Source: Candidatus Omnitrophota bacterium
Lineage (GTDB): Bacteria > Omnitrophota > Gorgyraeia > JABMRG01
Assembly (NCBI GenBank): GCA_013202935.1
Contig: JABMRG010000096.1
Coordinates: 1 to 9,396, forward strand
Direction: 5' to 3'
DNA: 9,396 nucleotides
The notes below the pieces were generated by a model. The model saw only the letters and a list, made by a program, of their open reading frames with translations. It was not told where the DNA came from and searched no databases. Below, in pieces: positions 6,664 through 9,396 of the stretch (its first letter is position 1; the number at the start of each line of letters is the position of its first letter). The position numbers and the translations under genes were made by a program.

Positions 6664-7365
6664 ATGAGCATGACTATAGACGTCTTAACTCTTTTTCCTA
6701 AGATGTTTGAGGCAGTGCTTCTCGAGTCTATTATTAAGCGTGCCCAGAAGTTTAAAAAGCTTAAGATTCGCATGCATAATATAAGGGATTACACTGATGA
6801 TAAACATCGTAAGGTAGATGATAGGCCGTTTGGAGGAGGCCCTGGCATGGTACTTACATGCCAGCCTGTTATGGATGCGCTTAAGGCTATAAAGAAAAGA
6901 TCCAAAGCTGGAAAGGTTATTATGATGAGCCCCCAGGGCGAAGTTTTAGACCAGGGAGTTGCTGTTGAACTCTCGAAGATAAAAGAGATGATATTAATCT
7001 CCGGCCATTACGAGGGGGTAGACGAACGCTTAAGAGGCATAGCCGATAGACAGATTTCTATAGGCAATTATGTCTTAACAGGGGGAGAACTGCCCGCTAT
7101 GGTACTCATAGATTCTGTTGCAAGACTGATACCAGGCGTGCTGGGTGATGAGAAGTCGACTCATGAAGAGTCTTTTAGCGATGGGTTACTAGAATATCCC
7201 CATTATACACGCCCTGCAGATTATAGAAATAATAGAGTTCCTGACGCACTAATTTCAGGTAATCATAATTCTGTTAATAGATGGCGCAAGATTCAATCTA
7301 TAATTAAGACTATAAAAACAAGGCCTGATTTAATAAAACATATTAGGCAGCTGGAAGTAGAATAA
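6664..7365 (+). CDS. trmD: tRNA (guanine37-N1)-methyltransferase
   Basis: TrmD makes m1G37 in tRNAs that read CUN, CCN and CGG codons, preventing +1 frameshifts. It is a SPOUT-class enzyme with a trefoil knot. The protein is 233 residues. It begins IDVLTLFPKMFE and has FGGGPGMVL, ISGHYEGVDERL, then the knot segment SIGNYVLTGGELPAMVLIDS, and EESFSDGLLEYPHYTRP, whose DGLL aspartate corresponds to the catalytic Asp of the family. A second in-frame ATG at 6670 would give MTIDVLTLFP, which matches the usual N-terminus equally well. Neither start has a clear Shine-Dalgarno sequence in the short AT-rich gap after rpsP, so the start is uncertain by two codons. Confidence 0.97.
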   Translation: MSMTIDVLTLFPKMFEAVLLESIIKRAQKFKKLKIRMHNIRDYTDDKHRKVDDRPFGGGPGMVLTCQPVMDALKAIKKRSKAGKVIMMSPQGEVLDQGVAVELSKIKEMILISGHYEGVDERLRGIADRQISIGNYVLTGGELPAMVLIDSVARLIPGVLGDEKSTHEESFSDGLLEYPHYTRPADYRNNRVPDALISGNHNSVNRWRKIQSIIKTIKTRPDLIKHIRQLEVE

Positions 7366-7377
7366 TAGGAGGAAAAA

Positions 7378-7758
7378 ATGAGCAAGATCACGACGGTCGA
7401 ATCAAAATATCTCAAGAAAGATGTATCTAAATTTTCTGTAGGAGATACGGTCAGGGTATACCTTAAGATCATAGAGGAAGGCAAGCAGAGATTGCAGGCC
7501 TTCGAGGGTATAGTCATAGGAAAGAAAGGCTCAGGCACAAGGGCCACATTTACAGTAAGGCGTATATCTTATGGTGAAGGTGTTGAGAGGATTTTTCCTT
7601 TACATACACCTGCAATTGACAGGGTGGAGGTTATAAGAAAAGGAAAAGTGAAGAGGGCAAAGCTGTATTATCTTAGGAAAAAGATCGGAAAGAAGACCAA
7701 AGTTGATGAGAAGATCTCATCTGCCTCAAAAGAGATTGAAAAGCCAGCTGTTTCTTGA
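7378..7758 (+). CDS. rplS: 50S ribosomal protein L19 (bL19)
   Basis: bL19 sits at the 30S-50S interface. The 126-residue product has the family core FSVGDTVRVYLKIIEEGKQRLQAF, then GIVIGKKGSGTRATFTVRRIS, GVERIFPLHTPAID and RRAKLYYLR-like KRAKLYYLRKKIGK. AGGAGG at 7367-7372 lies five bases before the ATG, the strongest ribosome-binding site in the cluster. After the core there is a lysine-rich tail of about 25 residues (KKTKVDEKISSASKEIEKPAVS). The final codons and the TGA stop (7756-7758) fall inside the first copy of a 66-bp repeat, so the stop codon in use today belongs to the repeat or to the 9-bp sequence shared by its two ends. Confidence 0.97.
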   Translation: MSKITTVESKYLKKDVSKFSVGDTVRVYLKIIEEGKQRLQAFEGIVIGKKGSGTRATFTVRRISYGEGVERIFPLHTPAIDRVEVIRKGKVKRAKLYYLRKKIGKKTKVDEKISSASKEIEKPAVS

Positions 7759-8464
7759 TAGCATAGGAGAGCATAGGGCTACCAAGGAACCTTCTGGTTC
7801 GCTGCGGCACGAGCGGTTTCTTGATAGCATAGGAAAGTATAGGGCTATCAAGGAACCTTCTGGCTTGCTGCGAAGCAAGCGGTTTCTTGAGGACCGAAAG
7901 GCCCAGGCAGAAGGCTTTAAGTGTATAGCAGGAGTTGATGAAGCTGGAAGAGGGCCTCTTGCAGGTCCTGTTGTTGCTTCTGCTGTAGTATTGAAAGACT
8001 TCGACTTTACAGTTAGAATAGATGATTCAAAAAAGCTGAGTCAATTGCAAAGAGAAGCAGCATATACTCAGATTCTGGAAAAGGCGCATATCGGCATAGG
8101 CATAGTACCAGAAGATATCGTTGATAGTGTGAATATACATAACGCCTCTATAATGGCGATGGAAAGATCGGTACTCGATCTGGATATAGTACCAGGACTT
8201 TTGCTTATTGATGGGTGCACAAGGCTTAGGCTGGGATATTCTCAAATAACAATAGTAAAAGGTGACCAGAGGAGCCTTGCCATTGCTTGTGCTTCTATTA
8301 TCGCGAAAGTGACTAGAGACAGGCTTTTAAGCTATTACGATACGATTTTTCCAGGTTATGGTTTCAACAGGCATAAGGGGTATGGTACGAAAGAACATAG
8401 AACTATTATAAAGGAGAAAGGTTTCTCACCAATACATCGGCGTAGTTTTACAGTGAGGAGTTAA
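7706..8464 (+). CDS. rnhB: Ribonuclease HII with a repeat-derived N-terminal insertion
   Basis: RNase HII nicks 5' of ribonucleotides embedded in DNA and helps remove RNA primers. The core is standard. GVDEAGRGPLAGPVV gives the first Asp-Glu (78-79 counted from the ATG at 7706), LLIDGC the third acid (D169), and KGDQRSLAIACASIIAKVTRD the fourth (D187). HKGYGTKEH and HRRSF close the protein. Ahead of the core lie two 22-residue repeats (residues 16-37 and 38-59), each starting FLDSIG and containing KEPSG, encoded by a 66-bp DNA repeat. The start is uncertain. TTG 7703 or ATG 7706 give long forms overlapping rplS by more than 50 bases. TTG 7736 would give MKSQLF, and with the 44 repeat residues removed an ordinary 198-residue enzyme. 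TTG 7865, with AAGGA at 7850-7854, would skip the repeats almost entirely. Confidence 0.93.
   Translation: MRRSHLPQKRLKSQLFLDSIGEHRATKEPSGSLRHERFLDSIGKYRAIKEPSGLLRSKRFLEDRKAQAEGFKCIAGVDEAGRGPLAGPVVASAVVLKDFDFTVRIDDSKKLSQLQREAAYTQILEKAHIGIGIVPEDIVDSVNIHNASIMAMERSVLDLDIVPGLLLIDGCTRLRLGYSQITIVKGDQRSLAIACASIIAKVTRDRLLSYYDTIFPGYGFNRHKGYGTKEHRTIIKEKGFSPIHRRSFTVRS
7750..7890. repeat. 66-bp in-frame tandem palindromic element, two copies plus 9-bp terminal repeat
   Basis: Copy 1 is 7750-7815, copy 2 is 7816-7881, and the first nine bases (GTTTCTTGA) recur at 7882-7890. The copies agree at 57 of 66 positions by my count. Since 66 is divisible by 3, the rnhB frame continues through both. Each unit folds into two successive hairpins. 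In copy 2, 7816-7828 pairs with 7844-7856 (13 pairs, one G-T), and 7863-7869 pairs with 7874-7880 (seven perfect pairs, GCGA loop). In copy 1 the first stem has one extra mismatch. The second keeps five pairs, with a T-A to C-G compensatory change. It resembles a BIME or a protein-coding palindromic element such as the Rickettsia RPEs, by architecture only. Confidence 0.9.
8455..8460 (+). promoter_or_regulatory. Ribosome-binding site of fhs
   Basis: GAGGAG, within the last codons of rnhB, lies seven bases before the ATG at 8468 and fixes that ATG as the start of fhs, three bases after the rnhB stop. Confidence 0.75.
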
Positions 8465-8467
8465 GCA

Positions 8468-9396
8468 ATGTCAGATATAGATATAGCCCAGCGTATAAGG
8501 CCAAAACAGATATCAGAGATTGTAAAAGTCGCAGGCATAAGAAGCGAGGAGATAATACCGCACGGTAATCATATTGCTAAGGTCTCACCATTTCTACTTA
8601 CAAGGCTCAAGAACAAACCGAACGGAAAAATTATTCTGGTAACCTGTATGACTCCCACCAAATACGGCGAAGGAAAGACCTCAACAGCCATAGGCCTTAC
8701 TCAAGCACTCGGTAAGCTAAAAAGAAAAGCGATACTCTGTCTTCGGGAACCTTCCTTAGGCCCTATGTTTGGTGTAAAGGGAGGTGCCTGCGGAGGTGGA
8801 TATTCCCAGGTAATACCTATGGAGGATATCAACCTCCATTTTACAGGGGATGGCTATGCGGTTTCAGGTGCCAATAATCTTCTTTGTGCAATGCTCGATA
8901 ACCATATATATTTTAAAAATAAACTTAAGATAGACCCTCGCAATATACTCCTAAGGCGCACAATAGATATAAGCGACAGGACACTGAGAAGGATAAACTT
9001 TAAGATAAATGAGAAAGCAGCTTACCATAGCGGTTTTGACATAATAGCCGCTTCTGAAGTAATGGCAATACTTGCCTTGAGCAAAGATATGACCGATTTA
9101 AAGAAGAGGCTTTCACAGATTATAGTCGCCTTTGACAAGAAGAAAAGGCCCATTACAGCAAAAAAACTCTCTGCTGTAGGTGCTATGAGCGCGCTTTTAA
9201 CAAATGCTATGATGCCAAACCTTGTGCAGACTATTGAGGGGCAACCTTGCTTTGTCCATTGCGGGCCCTTTGCAAATATTGCTCATGGCGCAAACAGCAT
9301 TATATCTACAATTATGGCATCAAAACTGGCCAATTATGTTGTCACGGAGAGTGGATTTGGCTCAGACCTTGGTGCTGAGAAATTCTTTAATATTAA
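8468..9396 (+). CDS. fhs: Formate-tetrahydrofolate ligase, N-terminal part (3' end outside window)
   Basis: Fhs (10-formyl-THF synthetase) joins formate to tetrahydrofolate with ATP. It feeds purine and formyl-Met synthesis and is the methyl-branch entry of the Wood-Ljungdahl pathway. About 309 of roughly 555 residues are present and the frame is open to the last base. Recognisable segments are TPTKYGEGKTS (nucleotide-binding loop, usually TPxxxGEGKTT), LREPSLGPMFGVKGGACGGG, QVIPMEDINLHFTGD, MLDNHIYF, FDIIAASEVMAILALS, PNLVQTIEG, FVHCGPFANIAHGANS and YVVTESGFGSDLGAEKFFN. Departures from the common sequence are GDGYAVSGANNLL where most have GDxHAxxxAHNLL, a short RRINFKINEKAAYHSGFDI in place of a longer stretch ending RETGFDI, and extra cysteines. 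It is clearly this family but divergent. It sits at the end of a translation-gene operon with no other C1 gene visible. Confidence 0.95.
   Translation, partial: MSDIDIAQRIRPKQISEIVKVAGIRSEEIIPHGNHIAKVSPFLLTRLKNKPNGKIILVTCMTPTKYGEGKTSTAIGLTQALGKLKRKAILCLREPSLGPMFGVKGGACGGGYSQVIPMEDINLHFTGDGYAVSGANNLLCAMLDNHIYFKNKLKIDPRNILLRRTIDISDRTLRRINFKINEKAAYHSGFDIIAASEVMAILALSKDMTDLKKRLSQIIVAFDKKKRPITAKKLSAVGAMSALLTNAMMPNLVQTIEGQPCFVHCGPFANIAHGANSIISTIMASKLANYVVTESGFGSDLGAEKFFNI

Noticed and set aside
7706..7758. Overlap of rnhB with rplS as a real dual-coded region of more than 50 bases
   Set aside because: The first codons look like rplS read in another frame, with no ribosome-binding site; a later start (TTG 7736 or 7865) is as likely, so no dual-coding function is claimed.

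Overview
The window is almost wall-to-wall coding sequence, all on the + strand, and reads as one long housekeeping gene cluster cut at both ends. It opens inside glgA (glycogen synthase). A short junction of about 120 bases, made of a tandem repeat and a hairpin, follows. The rest is a tight run: coaE, rho, rpmE, prfA, prmC, murA, rpsP, trmD, rplS, rnhB, and the first half of fhs (formate-tetrahydrofolate ligase), which runs off the right end.

The organism is an AT-rich bacterium that uses ATA for isoleucine and AGA/AGG for arginine very often. A C1-pathway gene beside translation, murein and glycogen genes would fit a deep-branching anaerobe. The gene order and repeat style remind me of Omnitrophota (OP3), but this is an impression only. 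No rRNA or other phylogenetic marker here fixes the taxon.

Layout: 1-1028 glgA 3' part; 1013-1131 a 23-bp tandem repeat ending in a REP-like hairpin; 1148-9396 the candidate operon. Neighbouring genes overlap by 4 or 8 bases or are separated by 1-17 bases, and no intrinsic terminator is visible inside the run. Most of the products serve translation: Rho couples transcription to translation; L31, S16 and L19 are ribosomal proteins; RF1 and its methylase PrmC terminate translation; TrmD modifies tRNA. CoaE (CoA synthesis), MurA (first committed step of peptidoglycan), RNase HII (RNA:DNA repair) and Fhs (folate C1 pool) ride along.

The unusual parts are: (1) a 66-bp double-hairpin element, present twice in tandem, inserted exactly at the rplS/rnhB overlap so that both reading frames survive and RNase HII gains 44 residues; (2) a second, unrelated palindromic repeat that supplies the stop codon of glgA and abuts the coaE ribosome-binding site; (3) a CoaE whose Walker A lysine is threonine; (4) a ribosomal/TrmD operon without rimM; (5) a divergent Fhs. 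I found no defence system, CRISPR array, transposase gene, tRNA or rRNA.
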